A stretch of 64,000 bases of DNA from DASZVN01 sp035547055 (GTDB lineage: Bacteria > Pseudomonadota > Alphaproteobacteria > Rhizobiales > Methylopilaceae), in the NCBI GenBank assembly GCA_035547055.1, contig DASZVN010000052.1, positions 1 to 64,000 on the forward strand. The letters run 5' to 3'. A model generated the notes under the pieces. It worked only from the letters and a program-made list of their open reading frames with translations, was not told where the DNA came from and searched no databases. How positions within the stretch are numbered: the stretch's first letter is position 1; the number at the start of each line of letters is the position of its first letter. Below are positions 35,230 to 45,027 of this stretch, piece after piece. Both the position numbers and the translations under genes were made by a program.

Positions 35230-37110
35230 TCAACTGAGCCTGATGTCAAATCGCAGCCGGTATGACGCCACCTCGTCGCGCAGGGCGGCCAGGGTCGTCT
35301 CAGGCACCGCGGCTGCGACCTCCACGACAACGAGGTCCTGCAGCGCTTCCTCGATACAGCTTATCCTTGCCGGCACGTCGGGCATGAGCCGCGTGACCTC
35401 TTCGGCAATGATGCGCTCGGCCGCCATCCGCCGGAGCGCCGGGCGCAGGATCTTGCCGGTCGCCGTCGTCGGCAGAGCCGGGAGAACATAAAGCCGCTTG
35501 GGCACGGCCGCCGGCTCGGGAATGTCATCCCGAACGGCGGCCAGGATGGCGTCGAGTCCGGTCTCGACGCCCGGCTTCAAGACAACGAAGGCGACCGGCA
35601 GCTCGCCAGCATAGGGATCGGGCTGCCCCACCGCCGCGCATAATTGTACGGCGGGGTGCCGCATCAGCGCGTCCTCGATGCCGACGGGATCGATGTTATG
35701 ACCGCCGCGGATGATCACGTCCTTCGATCGACCGCGCAGGAGAAGCCGTCCATCCTTGTCATAGCTGCCGAGATCGCCGGTGATGAGCCAGCCGTCGGCA
35801 GTGAACAGCTCGGCATTGCGGCGTGCATCGGAATAGCCCGGCGTGATCTGCGGTCCTCGCGCGGCAACGACGCCCATCTCTACGGGCGTCTCGACCGAAG
35901 TGGCGCCGGACTCCCGTCTCGGGTCAAGCAGGCGGATGCGCGAATAGGGCAGTGGCCAGCCGACCGACTGGCGCGACCGCGGCGCCCCCAGCGGCTCCAC
36001 CGTCAGGACGCCGCAGGTTTCGGTCATCCCGTAGACGCTGCGCAACGGAATGCCGAGGCGCGCTTCGGCGGCTTCGGCCAGATCCGCGGGGAGGGTCGAG
36101 CCGCCCGAGATGATGCCGCGGACATGGCGTGACGGGCGTGACGACGGCAAGTCCAGGATCGTCGTGAGAAAGGTCGGCCCGGCGTTCAGCAGCGTGATGC
36201 CGAAAGCGTCGACGATGCGCCAATAGTTCGCGACGAAGCCGCGGTCGCGCATCCCGAGCGGCGAGGGGATCACGATATGGGCGCCCGCCGCCACGCAGCC
36301 GCTGCCGTAGCAGATGGCACCGGCGACGTGAAACAGCGGAAAGCCGTTGATCAGGGCATCGCCGCTGTCCATGCCGAAATAGCAGCCCATGAACCAGCTC
36401 GCATGCACCTCGTTGCCGTGCGTGTGGGCGACGAGCTTCGGCGCCCCTGTGCTGCCGCCCGTATGGAAATACGAGGCGATATCGTCGCGGTCGAGCGAGC
36501 GGGCGAACGCAAGCTCTGGGGCTGAGGCCGCGAGGGCATCGTCGAACGCAATCGTGCCGGTCTCAGGTGGGATGTCGCGGTCGCCGGCGACGACGAGGAC
36601 GTGTGTGAGTTCCGGCGCAAGGCGACGGATGTCGTCGAGCTTCTGCCAGATCGACAGCCCGGCGTCGGGGCCGAGGATCACCAGGATGCGTGCGCGGGCC
36701 GCCTGCAGGATCGCAGCGATCTGCTCGGCCGAAAGCATGTAGTTGATCGGGCAGGCGCGCCCGGCGCATTCGGCGCCCCACAGCGCGATCAGCGTCTCCG
36801 GCAGCGTCGGCAGCAGCAGGGCGACCGATTCGTCGGGCGCGAGGCCGAGACGGCGGAAGGTGTTGGCGGCCTGGTTGACCCGATCGAGCAGCGCGCGGTA
36901 GCTCAGCATGCGCGTTGCGCGGTCGCGGGCCGCCCCGCCGAGCATGGTGACGGCGGGCCGCTCGGCAAATCGCGCCGCGGCATGCACGATCAGCCCATAG
37001 GTGCTCTGGACCGGAACCGCGATCTCGTAGTCGGCGCGCTCCAGCGTCTCGATGTCGGCAAGGCTGGTGAAAGTCGGCCGGAGGCCGCCACGGCCATCGA
37101 GGAGCGTCAC
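35230..37110 (-). CDS. Acyl-CoA synthetase (AMP-forming, ANL superfamily)
   Basis: About 626 residues. ATP loop ASYFHTGGSTGAPKLVAHTH, YGMTETCGV, TADGWLITGDLGSYDKDG, RGRSKDVIIRGGHNIDP and the catalytic Lys in TTATGKILRPALRR are all present. GTG 37110 overlaps the stop of the upstream amidase (GTGA). An extra C-terminal tail of about 70 residues follows the usual end. Coupled to an amidase, it probably activates the acid released from an amide to its CoA thioester. Acid specificity unknown. Confidence 0.92.
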   Translation of the reverse strand: MTLLDGRGGLRPTFTSLADIETLERADYEIAVPVQSTYGLIVHAAARFAERPAVTMLGGAARDRATRMLSYRALLDRVNQAANTFRRLGLAPDESVALLLPTLPETLIALWGAECAGRACPINYMLSAEQIAAILQAARARILVILGPDAGLSIWQKLDDIRRLAPELTHVLVVAGDRDIPPETGTIAFDDALAASAPELAFARSLDRDDIASYFHTGGSTGAPKLVAHTHGNEVHASWFMGCYFGMDSGDALINGFPLFHVAGAICYGSGCVAAGAHIVIPSPLGMRDRGFVANYWRIVDAFGITLLNAGPTFLTTILDLPSSRPSRHVRGIISGGSTLPADLAEAAEARLGIPLRSVYGMTETCGVLTVEPLGAPRSRQSVGWPLPYSRIRLLDPRRESGATSVETPVEMGVVAARGPQITPGYSDARRNAELFTADGWLITGDLGSYDKDGRLLLRGRSKDVIIRGGHNIDPVGIEDALMRHPAVQLCAAVGQPDPYAGELPVAFVVLKPGVETGLDAILAAVRDDIPEPAAVPKRLYVLPALPTTATGKILRPALRRMAAERIIAEEVTRLMPDVPARISCIEEALQDLVVVEVAAAVPETTLAALRDEVASYRLRFDIRLS

Positions 37111-38564
37111 TGCGGGGCCGCCTCCGCTCCCGCGGCGGCGTTGGAAGAGAGCGGGTCGGTCGGCGTCGGCATCGCGCAGGCCATCTCGATGGCCTCGGCC
37201 GCGTCGAGCACGAGGTCCTCGCGAAAGCGCGGCCCGTGGATCTGGACCGAGACCGGCACGCCGTTCGCGAGCCCGACCGGCAGCGAGACGGCGGGAACGC
37301 CGAGCACGGGCGCGAGCAGCATCGGGGCGATGATTCGAAACATCTCGTCGGCCTCTGCCTCGCCGGCGACGTCGAAGCCGCATGGAAACGGCGGCGCGTT
37401 GGCCGATGGCCCGAGCACGATGGGGTACCGGTCGGTGAAGCGGGCCCAGCTTCGGGCACGGGCAGCACGCTCGGCAAGTGCCGCGCGGAAACGGCCCGGG
37501 TCGAACTTGCGACGCCCCGTGGCGACGAGATGGTGGGCGCGCAGGGTGTCGGGATCGGCGAAGCGCTCAAAGACCGCGCTCAGGTGATCGCGCTGGTCGG
37601 CGGCGATGTCGAACCAGCTTTGGCTTGTCGCCGCGAAGTCCGGGAAGTTCACCTCTTCGACCGCGTATCCCGCCGCCTCCAGGGCGCGGCCGGCGCGCCG
37701 CACCCCGTCCGCAAAGGCGGCATCGACGCCGCGGCCGGTCGGGTCCGTGTACATCGCGACGCGGATCGGTCGGGCCGGCGGTGGGCCGGCCAGAGGCACC
37801 GGCATCCACCACGGATCGCGGCCGTCGGGCTCGCTCATGGCCTGCAGCATGAGGCGCACGTCGCGGACGCGGCGCGCCATCGGCCCGTGCGCCACCATGA
37901 ACTGGCCGCCGAACGCTGCCTCCGCCGCCGCGCTTGGATTGAAGCCGGGTACCCGGCCGTGCGACGGCCGCAGCCCGACGACGCCGGAGCAGGCCGCGGG
38001 ATACCGGATCGAGCCACCGCCGTCGGTCCCGTGCGCCAGGGGCCCGATGCCGACGGCGAGCGCCACGGCGCCGCCGCCGCTGGAGCCGCCGGGGGTCAGG
38101 GCCGGTGCCCAGGGATTGAGCGTCCGCCCGTAAAGGGCGTTCTGCGTGCACCAGCGCAGCGACATGCACGGCACATTGGTGCGCCCCATCAGCACCGCGC
38201 CGGCTTTGCGGAGGTTGCGCGCCGGCGCGCCGTCCTCCGTCGCGATGTTGTTGGCAAAGGCTTCGACGCCGATGTCGGTCGGCATTCCCTCGACATCCGA
38301 TACCGACTTCGTCGTCAGCGGAAGGCCGTGAAGAATGCCGGTCGTCTCGCCGCGGGCGATCGCCTCGTCGGCTGCGGCGGCCGCCGCCGCCGCGCCGTCG
38401 CGATCGACCTTTACGACCGCGTTCACCTGCGGATTGACGGCGTCCATCCGGTCCAGGCAGGCGGCCAGCAACTCGCGGGCGCTGATCTCGCGTCGGGCGA
38501 GGGCGCGCGCGGCATCGACCGCGTCCCACCTCCAGGGCTCCGGCGGCAACTCGCTGACGGACAT
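37107..38564 (-). CDS. Amidase (amidase-signature family), third copy
   Basis: About 485 residues with the full triad: Lys in LHGLPLTTKSVSDVEG, cis-Ser in TPGGSSGGGAVALA, nucleophile Ser in TDGGGSIRYPAACSG. ATG 38564 follows GGGGGAA; another ATG lies seven codons earlier. It is translationally coupled to the acyl-CoA ligase and divergent from a MarR gene whose control region it shares. Confidence 0.93.
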   Translation of the reverse strand: MSVSELPPEPWRWDAVDAARALARREISARELLAACLDRMDAVNPQVNAVVKVDRDGAAAAAAAADEAIARGETTGILHGLPLTTKSVSDVEGMPTDIGVEAFANNIATEDGAPARNLRKAGAVLMGRTNVPCMSLRWCTQNALYGRTLNPWAPALTPGGSSGGGAVALAVGIGPLAHGTDGGGSIRYPAACSGVVGLRPSHGRVPGFNPSAAAEAAFGGQFMVAHGPMARRVRDVRLMLQAMSEPDGRDPWWMPVPLAGPPPARPIRVAMYTDPTGRGVDAAFADGVRRAGRALEAAGYAVEEVNFPDFAATSQSWFDIAADQRDHLSAVFERFADPDTLRAHHLVATGRRKFDPGRFRAALAERAARARSWARFTDRYPIVLGPSANAPPFPCGFDVAGEAEADEMFRIIAPMLLAPVLGVPAVSLPVGLANGVPVSVQIHGPRFREDLVLDAAEAIEMACAMPTPTDPLSSNAAAGAEAAPQ

Positions 38565-38609
38565 CGCGCTTCCCCCGTTCCTCATCGGCCTTTGGCCGGA
38601 CGAAATTAT

Positions 38610-38636
38610 CGTTGCAACCGAAACTAATTGTCAACG
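38610..38636. promoter_or_regulatory. Putative MarR operator in the divergent promoter region
   Basis: A 27-bp A/T-rich element with CGTTG (38610-38614) and CAACG (38632-38636) as inverted arms and an internal perfect palindrome GTTGCAAC (38611-38618). It lies 45 bases upstream of the amidase start and 78 bases upstream of the MarR start. Size and symmetry fit a MarR dimer site. Confidence 0.45.
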
Positions 38637-38713
38637 CGACCGGGAGCGGCTAGCCTGCTTCGACGATCGCCCGCAGGCCTCCGCCTGATGACGGCATCGG
38701 CGGGGAGGATCGA

Positions 38714-39301
38714 TTGCCGCCATCAAGGCAGCGTCGCGCGAACGAAGGCCCGGCCAACGGACTATCGGCAGCGAACTCCGCCGATCCGTTGGACTGGTTC
38801 GCGTTGCGCGATCTGTCCGTCGCGGCGGAGCGCAGCGGCCGCTCCCTCGCTGCCGGTTACGACCGGGTGGCCGGCCTCAACCTCGCCGAGGGGCGGGTGT
38901 TGCTGGTCCTGGCGGCCTTTCCTTCGATTTCTGCGGGCGAGGTCACCGCTCGCACCACCATGGACAAGGCGCGCGTCAGCCGTGCGCTGTCGAAGCTGAT
39001 GCTCATGGGGCTGGTGAACCGCAAGGCGCATCGCGACGACCGGCGCCAGGCGGTGTTGCGCGTCACCGCGAAGGGGCAGCGCACGGCCGCCGAGATCGAA
39101 TCCGTGGCGCGCGCCATCCAGGCCGATCTCTTGGATGCCCTGACCGAGCGCGAGCGCCGCGATCTGCGCCGCGCGCTGCAGAAGTTCTGTGCTCGCGCCG
39201 AGACCCGTCTAGGTCAGGAGACGACCCGCGCGGAAAAGCCTGGCCGATCCGGCGCGGGTGGCGCTCGCGCAGCAACCATCGAAGGAGGGAGGGTGCAATG
39301 A
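38714..39301 (+). CDS. MarR family transcriptional regulator
   Basis: About 195 residues from TTG 38714, which follows GGGGAGGAT. The winged helix covers roughly residues 45-115: GRVLLVLAAFPSISAGEVTA, MDKARVSRALSKLMLMGLVN and RKAHRDDRRQAVLRVTAKGQ (wing). The long Arg-rich C-terminal tail is unusual. The stop overlaps the ATG of the binding-protein gene, so the regulator is the first gene of the importer operon and probably controls it together with the divergent amidase/ligase genes. Confidence 0.9.
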   Translation: MPPSRQRRANEGPANGLSAANSADPLDWFALRDLSVAAERSGRSLAAGYDRVAGLNLAEGRVLLVLAAFPSISAGEVTARTTMDKARVSRALSKLMLMGLVNRKAHRDDRRQAVLRVTAKGQRTAAEIESVARAIQADLLDALTERERRDLRRALQKFCARAETRLGQETTRAEKPGRSGAGGARAATIEGGRVQ

Positions 39302-40497
39302 AAGCAATGATTGCAGCATGGCTGGCGACGGCATCGCTGATCACGGCATCGCTGGCCACCACGGACCTTGCGGCCGCTGCGCCGGCCAAGGAAATCCGCA
39401 TCGGGATGATCACGACCTTCACGACAGCCGTCGGCAGCGTCGGCAAGGCCGCGCGGCAGGGCGTCGATCTGGCGCTGAAGCGGCTGGGAGACAAGATGGA
39501 CGGCATTCCGGTCAAGGTCTTCTACGCTGACGACGGCGGCAAGCCGGCACTGGCAAAGTCGAAGACGGACGAGCTGATCCTCCAGGATCACGTCGATTTC
39601 ATCATCGGCTATAATTTCTCCAACATGCTCCTGGCCGCCTACAATTCCGCCATGGGTGCGAAGGTCTTCACCTTCAGCCTCAATGCCGGTCCGAAGAACA
39701 TCGCCGGAGAGGATTGCTCGCCCTATTTCTTCGCGATAGGGCACCAGAACGACATGGAAGCCCGTGGGATCGGCGAGGTCCTCAATCGCCGCAACATCCA
39801 CAGCCTCTATCTCGTCGCTCCCAACTACGCGGCCGGCGTCGAGATGGTGAACGGCGTCAAGTCGACCTTCAAAGGCAAGGTCCTCGGCCAGTCGCTGACC
39901 AAATGGCCGGACCAGCTCGAATTCTCGGCGGAGATTTCACAGATCCAGGCGACCAATCCGGAAGCGGTCTTCATCTTTCTGACGACGCGCTATGCGGTCC
40001 AGTTCATGAACCAGTTCAACCAGGCCGGGCTGAAGGACCGGATCCCCGTCTATTCGGTGGCGACATTCGACCAGTTCAATCTCAACGTCGTCGGCCCGAT
40101 GTCCATCGGGTCCTATGCGACGAACTACTGGGTGCAGGATCTCGACGCGCCCGCCAACAAGACCTTCGTCGCCGCTTACAAGAAGACTTACGGCGGCGAC
40201 GTCGCCGGGAATGCCGTGGCCGGCTATGATGCCGTGAACCTGATCGACAGCGCGGTACGCGCGGTCAAGGGCGACATCAGCGACAAGGCTGCTGTCCACG
40301 CCGCGCTCAAGAAGGCCGATTTTGCTTCGGTCCGCGGCCGCTTCAGCTTTTCCGCCAATCAGTTTCCGGTCGAGGACATCTACCTTCAGCAGGTCGCCCG
40401 CGATGACAAGGGGGAGATCGTCCTGAAGACGGTCGGAAAGGCGGTCGAGCAGATCCAGAGCGACGCCCCGACCGCCTGCCACATGCCCGCCCTCTGA
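39298..40497 (+). CDS. Branched-chain-type ABC substrate-binding protein (LivK-like), second
   Basis: A 399-residue type I periplasmic binding protein with a Sec signal (cleavage near AAAAP). EIRIGMITTFTTAVGSVGKA, KVFYADDGGKPALAKSKTDE and YLVAPNYAAGVEMVNGVKST are the domain landmarks. This group often binds aromatic acids. Coupling to MarR and adjacency to amidase/CoA-ligase genes suggest an aromatic acid or amide ligand. Confidence 0.92.
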   Translation: MKAMIAAWLATASLITASLATTDLAAAAPAKEIRIGMITTFTTAVGSVGKAARQGVDLALKRLGDKMDGIPVKVFYADDGGKPALAKSKTDELILQDHVDFIIGYNFSNMLLAAYNSAMGAKVFTFSLNAGPKNIAGEDCSPYFFAIGHQNDMEARGIGEVLNRRNIHSLYLVAPNYAAGVEMVNGVKSTFKGKVLGQSLTKWPDQLEFSAEISQIQATNPEAVFIFLTTRYAVQFMNQFNQAGLKDRIPVYSVATFDQFNLNVVGPMSIGSYATNYWVQDLDAPANKTFVAAYKKTYGGDVAGNAVAGYDAVNLIDSAVRAVKGDISDKAAVHAALKKADFASVRGRFSFSANQFPVEDIYLQQVARDDKGEIVLKTVGKAVEQIQSDAPTACHMPAL

Positions 40498-40601
40498 GGT
40501 CCTGAGCCCGGCTGCCGCGGGATGGCGGCGGCCGGGCTGCTTCGAAGCGCTTCTGCCGCGCTACGGCGGGCGCCATGGCGTCGCATCGGAAGGAGGGGCG
40601 G

Positions 40602-41531
40602 GTGGAAGGAGCGCAGGCGCTTCTTCTCGTTCAGCAGGTTCTGAACGGGGTTCAGCTCGGGCTGATGCTGTTCCTGCTGTCGGCGGGGCTGACGCTCGTC
40701 TTCGGGATGATGGATTTCCTGAATCTCGCCCATGGCACGTTCTTCATGGGCGGGGCATTCCTCGGTGCCTGGATCAATGCGACCACCGGCAACGTATGGC
40801 TCGCGATCGCCGGAGCGACGGCGGTAATGCTGGTCCTTGGCGCCCTGCTGGAGGTGGGCCTTCTGCGCGGCGCTTACAGCCACGGCCATCTCGACCAGAT
40901 TCTGATTACCTTCGGCCTGATCTATATCGGCAACGACACGGCACGGATGATCTGGGGCAGCGACGGGCTGGCGATGCTGCTGCCGCCGAGCCTGAACGCG
41001 TCGGTTTCCGTGCTCGGGCTGCACTATTCGCTCTTCAAGCTGGTGTTCATCGGCGCGACCGTGCTGATCGCCGGCGCTCTCGCCTTCGTCCTCGCGCGCA
41101 CCCGGATCGGCATGTGGATCCGCGCCGGCGCTGCCGATCGGGAGACGGCGATCGCGCTCGGGGTGGACGTCAAGCAGCTCTTCACGCTGGTGTTTGCCTG
41201 CGGCGCGGCGCTTGCCGGATTCGCCGGCGCCCTGTCGGCCCCGCTGCTGTCGGCCTCGCTCGGCATGGGGGAAACGATCCTGGTGCCCTGTCTCGTCGTG
41301 ATCGTGCTGGGCGGCGTGGGGTCGGTCGCCGGAGCCTTTCTCGCGTCCCTCGTCGTCGGCCTGGTCGACGTGCTGGGACGGACCTACGCGACTGCGCTAA
41401 CGGCGCTGGTCGTCGGGCCGACTCATGCGGCGACGCTCGGCCCCTCGCTGTCCGCGATGCTGATCTACCTTCTGATGGCCGCGGTGCTGGTGCTGCGGCC
41501 CGGCGGGCTCATGGGACGGGTGCAGCCATGA
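40602..41531 (+). CDS. Branched-chain-type ABC transporter permease (LivH family), second
   Basis: About 309 residues. GTG 40602 is preferred over ATG 40575 because AGGAGG ends five bases before it. Family blocks LSAGLTLVFGMMDFLNLAHG, LDQILITFGLIYIGND and VLGGVGSVAGAFLASLVVGL. It overlaps the next permease by four bases. Confidence 0.92.
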   Translation: MEGAQALLLVQQVLNGVQLGLMLFLLSAGLTLVFGMMDFLNLAHGTFFMGGAFLGAWINATTGNVWLAIAGATAVMLVLGALLEVGLLRGAYSHGHLDQILITFGLIYIGNDTARMIWGSDGLAMLLPPSLNASVSVLGLHYSLFKLVFIGATVLIAGALAFVLARTRIGMWIRAGAADRETAIALGVDVKQLFTLVFACGAALAGFAGALSAPLLSASLGMGETILVPCLVVIVLGGVGSVAGAFLASLVVGLVDVLGRTYATALTALVVGPTHAATLGPSLSAMLIYLLMAAVLVLRPGGLMGRVQP

Positions 41532-42493
41532 GCACGCGGCTGTCGCCGATCGGGCTCGTCGTCCTCGGCATTCTCGTCCTGGTCCCGGCGATCGATGCCG
41601 TGGCCTTCGGCAACTACTACCTGATGTCCGTCGGCACCCGCATTCTCATCATGGCCGCCGCCGCGGTGTCGCTGAACCTGATCATGGGCTACGGCAACAT
41701 GCCGAGCCTGGCCCATTCGGTGTTCCTCGGGGTCGGCGCCTACGTCGTCGGCGCCTGCTCCTATTACAGCCGGGCGACGGGTGCGCCCTGGTTGCTCGAC
41801 GGATTTCTTCAGCTCGGTCTCGTCCTGGTGCTGAGCGCGGGCGCGGCGGCGGTGATCGGGGCGATATGCCTGCGCACCCGGGGTGTCTATTTCTTGATGA
41901 CGAGTCTTGCGCTCGGCCAAGTCTTCTACGTGCTCGCCGCCGGCGCCTACCAGTTCGGCGGCGACGACGGCATGGCGCTCGACTTCCGCTCGCGCTTTCC
42001 TGTCGTTGATCTCGCCAATATGCCAACCCGCTATGTCATCGCCGTGCTGTTCCTCGCGGCGGTCATCTACGGCAGCAAGCGCCTGGTGGATTCCCCTTTC
42101 GGCCTCGCGCTGCGGGCGACGCGCATGAACCCGCGCCGCGTGCTCGCCGTCGGCAACGAGCCGAGCCGCGTCTCCCTGCTGGCCTTCGTCGTCAGCGGCG
42201 CCGTCGCCGGGGTGGCCGGCTTCCTGCTTGCCAACCAGACCGATTTCATCAGCCCCTCGATCCTGCACTGGACGACCGCCGGCGACCTGATGATCGCGAT
42301 CGCCATCGGTGGCCTCGGCACGATGCTTGGACCCGTCTACGGCACAATTGCGCTGCTGACGGCCGAGGAGGTGCTCTCGAGCACCTTCACCTATTGGCAA
42401 TTCGCCTTTGGCCTCCTGATCGTTGCCGTCGCGCGGTTTGCGCCGAGCGGGGCCGGCGAACTGCTCCGGCGTGTGAGGCTCCGCCGTGCCTGA
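41528..42493 (+). CDS. Branched-chain-type ABC transporter permease (LivM family), second
   Basis: A 321-residue permease; GYGNMPSLAHSVFLGVGAYV and RTRGVYFLMTSLALGQVFYV are LivM signatures. The stop lies inside the next coding region (8-base overlap), so the ATPase start GTG is read from within it. Confidence 0.92.
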   Translation: MSTRLSPIGLVVLGILVLVPAIDAVAFGNYYLMSVGTRILIMAAAAVSLNLIMGYGNMPSLAHSVFLGVGAYVVGACSYYSRATGAPWLLDGFLQLGLVLVLSAGAAAVIGAICLRTRGVYFLMTSLALGQVFYVLAAGAYQFGGDDGMALDFRSRFPVVDLANMPTRYVIAVLFLAAVIYGSKRLVDSPFGLALRATRMNPRRVLAVGNEPSRVSLLAFVVSGAVAGVAGFLLANQTDFISPSILHWTTAGDLMIAIAIGGLGTMLGPVYGTIALLTAEEVLSSTFTYWQFAFGLLIVAVARFAPSGAGELLRRVRLRRA

Positions 42494-43241
42494 GATCGCA
42501 CTGGAGACCCGCCATCTCGACAAGAGCTTCGGTGGCGTCGATGCAACGCGCGACGTCACGCTCGCCGTCGAGCGCGGCTCGATCCATGCCCTGGTCGGCC
42601 CCAATGGCGCCGGCAAGACGACGCTCCTGCATCAGCTCGCCGGTACCGTGACGCCGGATCGGGGCGCCGTCCTGTTCGAGGGCGAGGACATTACGCGCCT
42701 CGGGGCGGCGGCGCGGGTGCGGCGCGGGATCGCCCGCACCTTTCAGATCACCGCCCTTTGCAATCAGTTGACGGCGCTGGAGCACGTGCTTCTCGCCGTC
42801 CAGCGCAAGAGAGGGGTCTCGTTCAAGCTGTGGTCGCGGGCGCTGGCGCCGGGCGACGATGTCGAGCGCGCCCTGGCCTGCCTCGATCGCGTCGGCCTTC
42901 GCGGGCGGGCGGGGCAGGTCCCCGATGAGCTTTCCTATGGCGAGCAGCGCCAGCTCGAACTCGCGATCGCCCTCGGCTGCGAACCCAGCCTTCTCCTTCT
43001 GGACGAGCCGCTCGCCGGGGTCGGGCACGCGGAAGCGCGCATGCTGATCGAGCTCGTCCGCACCTTTCGCGGCGGCCTCACCACCATCCTCATCGAGCAC
43101 GACATGGAGGCGGTCTTCGCCCTGGCGGATACCGTGTCGGTGCTCCACGAAGGACGGCTCATCGCCTCCGGGCACCCGGATGCGATCGCGGCGGACGCTG
43201 CCGTGCGCGAGGCGTATCTCGGAGACGATTCCGATGCTTGA
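42486..43241 (+). CDS. Branched-chain-type ABC transporter ATPase (LivG family), second
   Basis: A 251-residue ATPase from GTG 42486. Walker A GPNGAGKTT, C-loop LSYGEQRQLELAIAL, Walker B LLLLDEPLAGVG and H-loop ILIEHDMEAV. All catalytic motifs are canonical, in contrast to the LivG of the first importer. Confidence 0.94.
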   Translation: MPEIALETRHLDKSFGGVDATRDVTLAVERGSIHALVGPNGAGKTTLLHQLAGTVTPDRGAVLFEGEDITRLGAAARVRRGIARTFQITALCNQLTALEHVLLAVQRKRGVSFKLWSRALAPGDDVERALACLDRVGLRGRAGQVPDELSYGEQRQLELAIALGCEPSLLLLDEPLAGVGHAEARMLIELVRTFRGGLTTILIEHDMEAVFALADTVSVLHEGRLIASGHPDAIAADAAVREAYLGDDSDA

Positions 43242-43932
43242 GGCGCACGGGCTCCGGGCGTCCTACGGCAAGAGCCAGGTGCTCCACGGCATCGACCTCG
43301 CGGTCGGCGCCGGACAGGTGGTCAGCCTGATGGGCCGCAACGGCATGGGAAAGACGACGACGCTGCGGGCGCTGATGGGCCTGAATGCGCTCGACGCCGG
43401 CCGGGTGACGTTCGGCGGCGCCGACATCACCGGGCTCAGCGCCAACCGCATCGCGACCGCCGGAATCGGCTGGGTGCCGGAAGGCCGGCGCATCTTTCCG
43501 ACGCTGACCGTGGCCGAGAACCTGGCGATGGCCGCACGCCACGCCCGCACCGGCCACTGGCATCTGGCGACCGTGTATGAGCTGTTTCCGCGCCTACGGC
43601 AGCGGCAGGCCAATCTCGGCATCAACCTTTCCGGCGGCGAGCAGCAGATGCTCGCGATCGGCAGAGCCTTGATGAGCAATCCCAAGCTGCTGCTGCTCGA
43701 CGAGGCGACCGAAGGCCTTTCGCCGATGGTCCGGGCGGAGATTTGGAAGTGCGTCGCCGATCTCAAGGCCCGCGGGGAAGCGATTCTGCTCGTCGACAAG
43801 CATCTGAACGCGCTGCGCAGGATTGCCGACTTCTACTATGTGCTGGAGCGCGGGCAGGTGGTATGGAGCGGCACCGCGGCCGATCTCGAAGGCAGTCTCG
43901 ATCGCGTCGAAGCTTTCCTGCGCGTGGCGTAG
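43234..43932 (+). CDS. Branched-chain-type ABC transporter ATPase (LivF family), second
   Basis: A 232-residue ATPase with Walker A GRNGMGKTT, VPEGRRIFPTLTVAENL, signature LSGGEQQMLAIGRAL and Walker B LLLLDEATEGLSP. The residue after the H-loop switch is unusual (LLVDKHLNAL, with Lys before His). Last gene of the MarR-Liv operon. Confidence 0.93.
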   Translation: MLEAHGLRASYGKSQVLHGIDLAVGAGQVVSLMGRNGMGKTTTLRALMGLNALDAGRVTFGGADITGLSANRIATAGIGWVPEGRRIFPTLTVAENLAMAARHARTGHWHLATVYELFPRLRQRQANLGINLSGGEQQMLAIGRALMSNPKLLLLDEATEGLSPMVRAEIWKCVADLKARGEAILLVDKHLNALRRIADFYYVLERGQVVWSGTAADLEGSLDRVEAFLRVA

Positions 43933-44295
43933 CGAAACTCGATTCCAGGGATCCTGCTCGTCATACGGCTTTCAACAAAGACTCCTCTTGCCGCCACGCC
44001 TTCAGCAGTCACCCTTGCGGCGCGGCGCGATGCCGGAGCAGAGCGAGGGAAAGTCCTCCATCCGGTGCGGCCGCCTGCCCAACGTGGCGTTGGTCCGAGG
44101 CAGCGCCGGCGGCCTCGCATCCGCCTTCGCCAAATGGATGCCGCCGGAATTGACGGCCGAGACGAACACCAGCGGTGTCGGAGGCTGGCCGGACATGGCG
44201 CTGATGCTCGACATTGCCGCATGAATGCCGAGCGGCTCGCGATGGGACGGGGCCTCGTCGGTTCGGAACCAGAAGCGGCAACCTGGGAGTGGAAT
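43933..44295. other. Convergent intergenic region
   Basis: 363 bp between the end of the importer operon and the end of the amiR-like gene. Short open frames exist on both strands but have no recognisable start context or family features. No clear terminator hairpin with a T tract was found. Confidence 0.35.
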
Positions 44296-45027
44296 TCACC
44301 CGCTGGCCGCCTTGATCGGACTGTCCGAAACATGCGCCTCCCGAATCTCGGCTGGGTTGCCAGTGGACCGATCGTCGGGGCGCGGACCTGATTGGTGTGC
44401 CGCAGCGGGGCGAGACGCGCTCGGCAGTTCGGCGGCGACGAACAGGTCGGCCGCTTCGGTCATCGCCGTGGCCAACTCGGCCAATGGGCGCCGCCTTGCC
44501 GTCGCCGCCTGGCGAAGCTGCTCGTAGGCCTCCTTTTGAGAGATGCCGCGTATCGCAGTGAGCAGGCGGGTTGCCTTCTCGATCTGGCGGCGGGTCCGGA
44601 GGTTCTCTTCCAGGCGCGCGATGCGGGCCTGAAGGCGGCTGACGTGGGCGCGCTGGCTCAGCGCCAGCATCAACTGGCCGGCGACGGCTGCCGGGCGTAG
44701 CGGCGCGACGAGGACGCCGCAGGCGCCCGCGCGGACGGCTGCTTCCGCGAGCAGCGGACTCTCCGTCGCCAGGATCGCGATGGCGGCCGCGTCCGGCGTG
44801 GCGAGCGTCGCCAGCGCGGCTTCGTCGTCGACGTGGGTGAGGAGGGTGGCCACTACGGCGCAGGATTCCACGATTGCCGGAAGGCACGGCCAGAAACGCT
44901 CGGCACAAAGGCCGCGCCGCGTCGCCTCCGCGACCATGAGCCGGCCGTCGCCGTCGTCGGGATGGAACACGACGGCGCGAAGGCTTCGTCCGCTGCCCGC
45001 CGCCTTCGGCAAGGGAGCCTCAGGCAT
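44296..45027 (-). CDS. amiR: AmiR/NasR-type antiterminator with ANTAR RNA-binding domain
   Basis: A 243-residue protein. The N-terminal 120 residues form a receiver-like domain (RAVVFHPDDGDGRLMVAEAT) without a clear phosphoacceptor pocket, as in AmiR. Next come a coiled coil (SRLQARIARLEENLRTRRQI) and an ANTAR domain (KATRLLTAIRGISQKEAYEQ, then LRQAATARRRPLAELATAM). ANTAR proteins bind hexaloop hairpins in leader RNA and prevent termination. Its start overlaps the end of the amiC-like gene by eight bases, as expected for a complex kept inactive by AmiC. The likely target is the leader at 46442-46474 of the divergent operon. Confidence 0.9.
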   Translation of the reverse strand: MPEAPLPKAAGSGRSLRAVVFHPDDGDGRLMVAEATRRGLCAERFWPCLPAIVESCAVVATLLTHVDDEAALATLATPDAAAIAILATESPLLAEAAVRAGACGVLVAPLRPAAVAGQLMLALSQRAHVSRLQARIARLEENLRTRRQIEKATRLLTAIRGISQKEAYEQLRQAATARRRPLAELATAMTEAADLFVAAELPSASRPAAAHQSGPRPDDRSTGNPAEIREAHVSDSPIKAASG

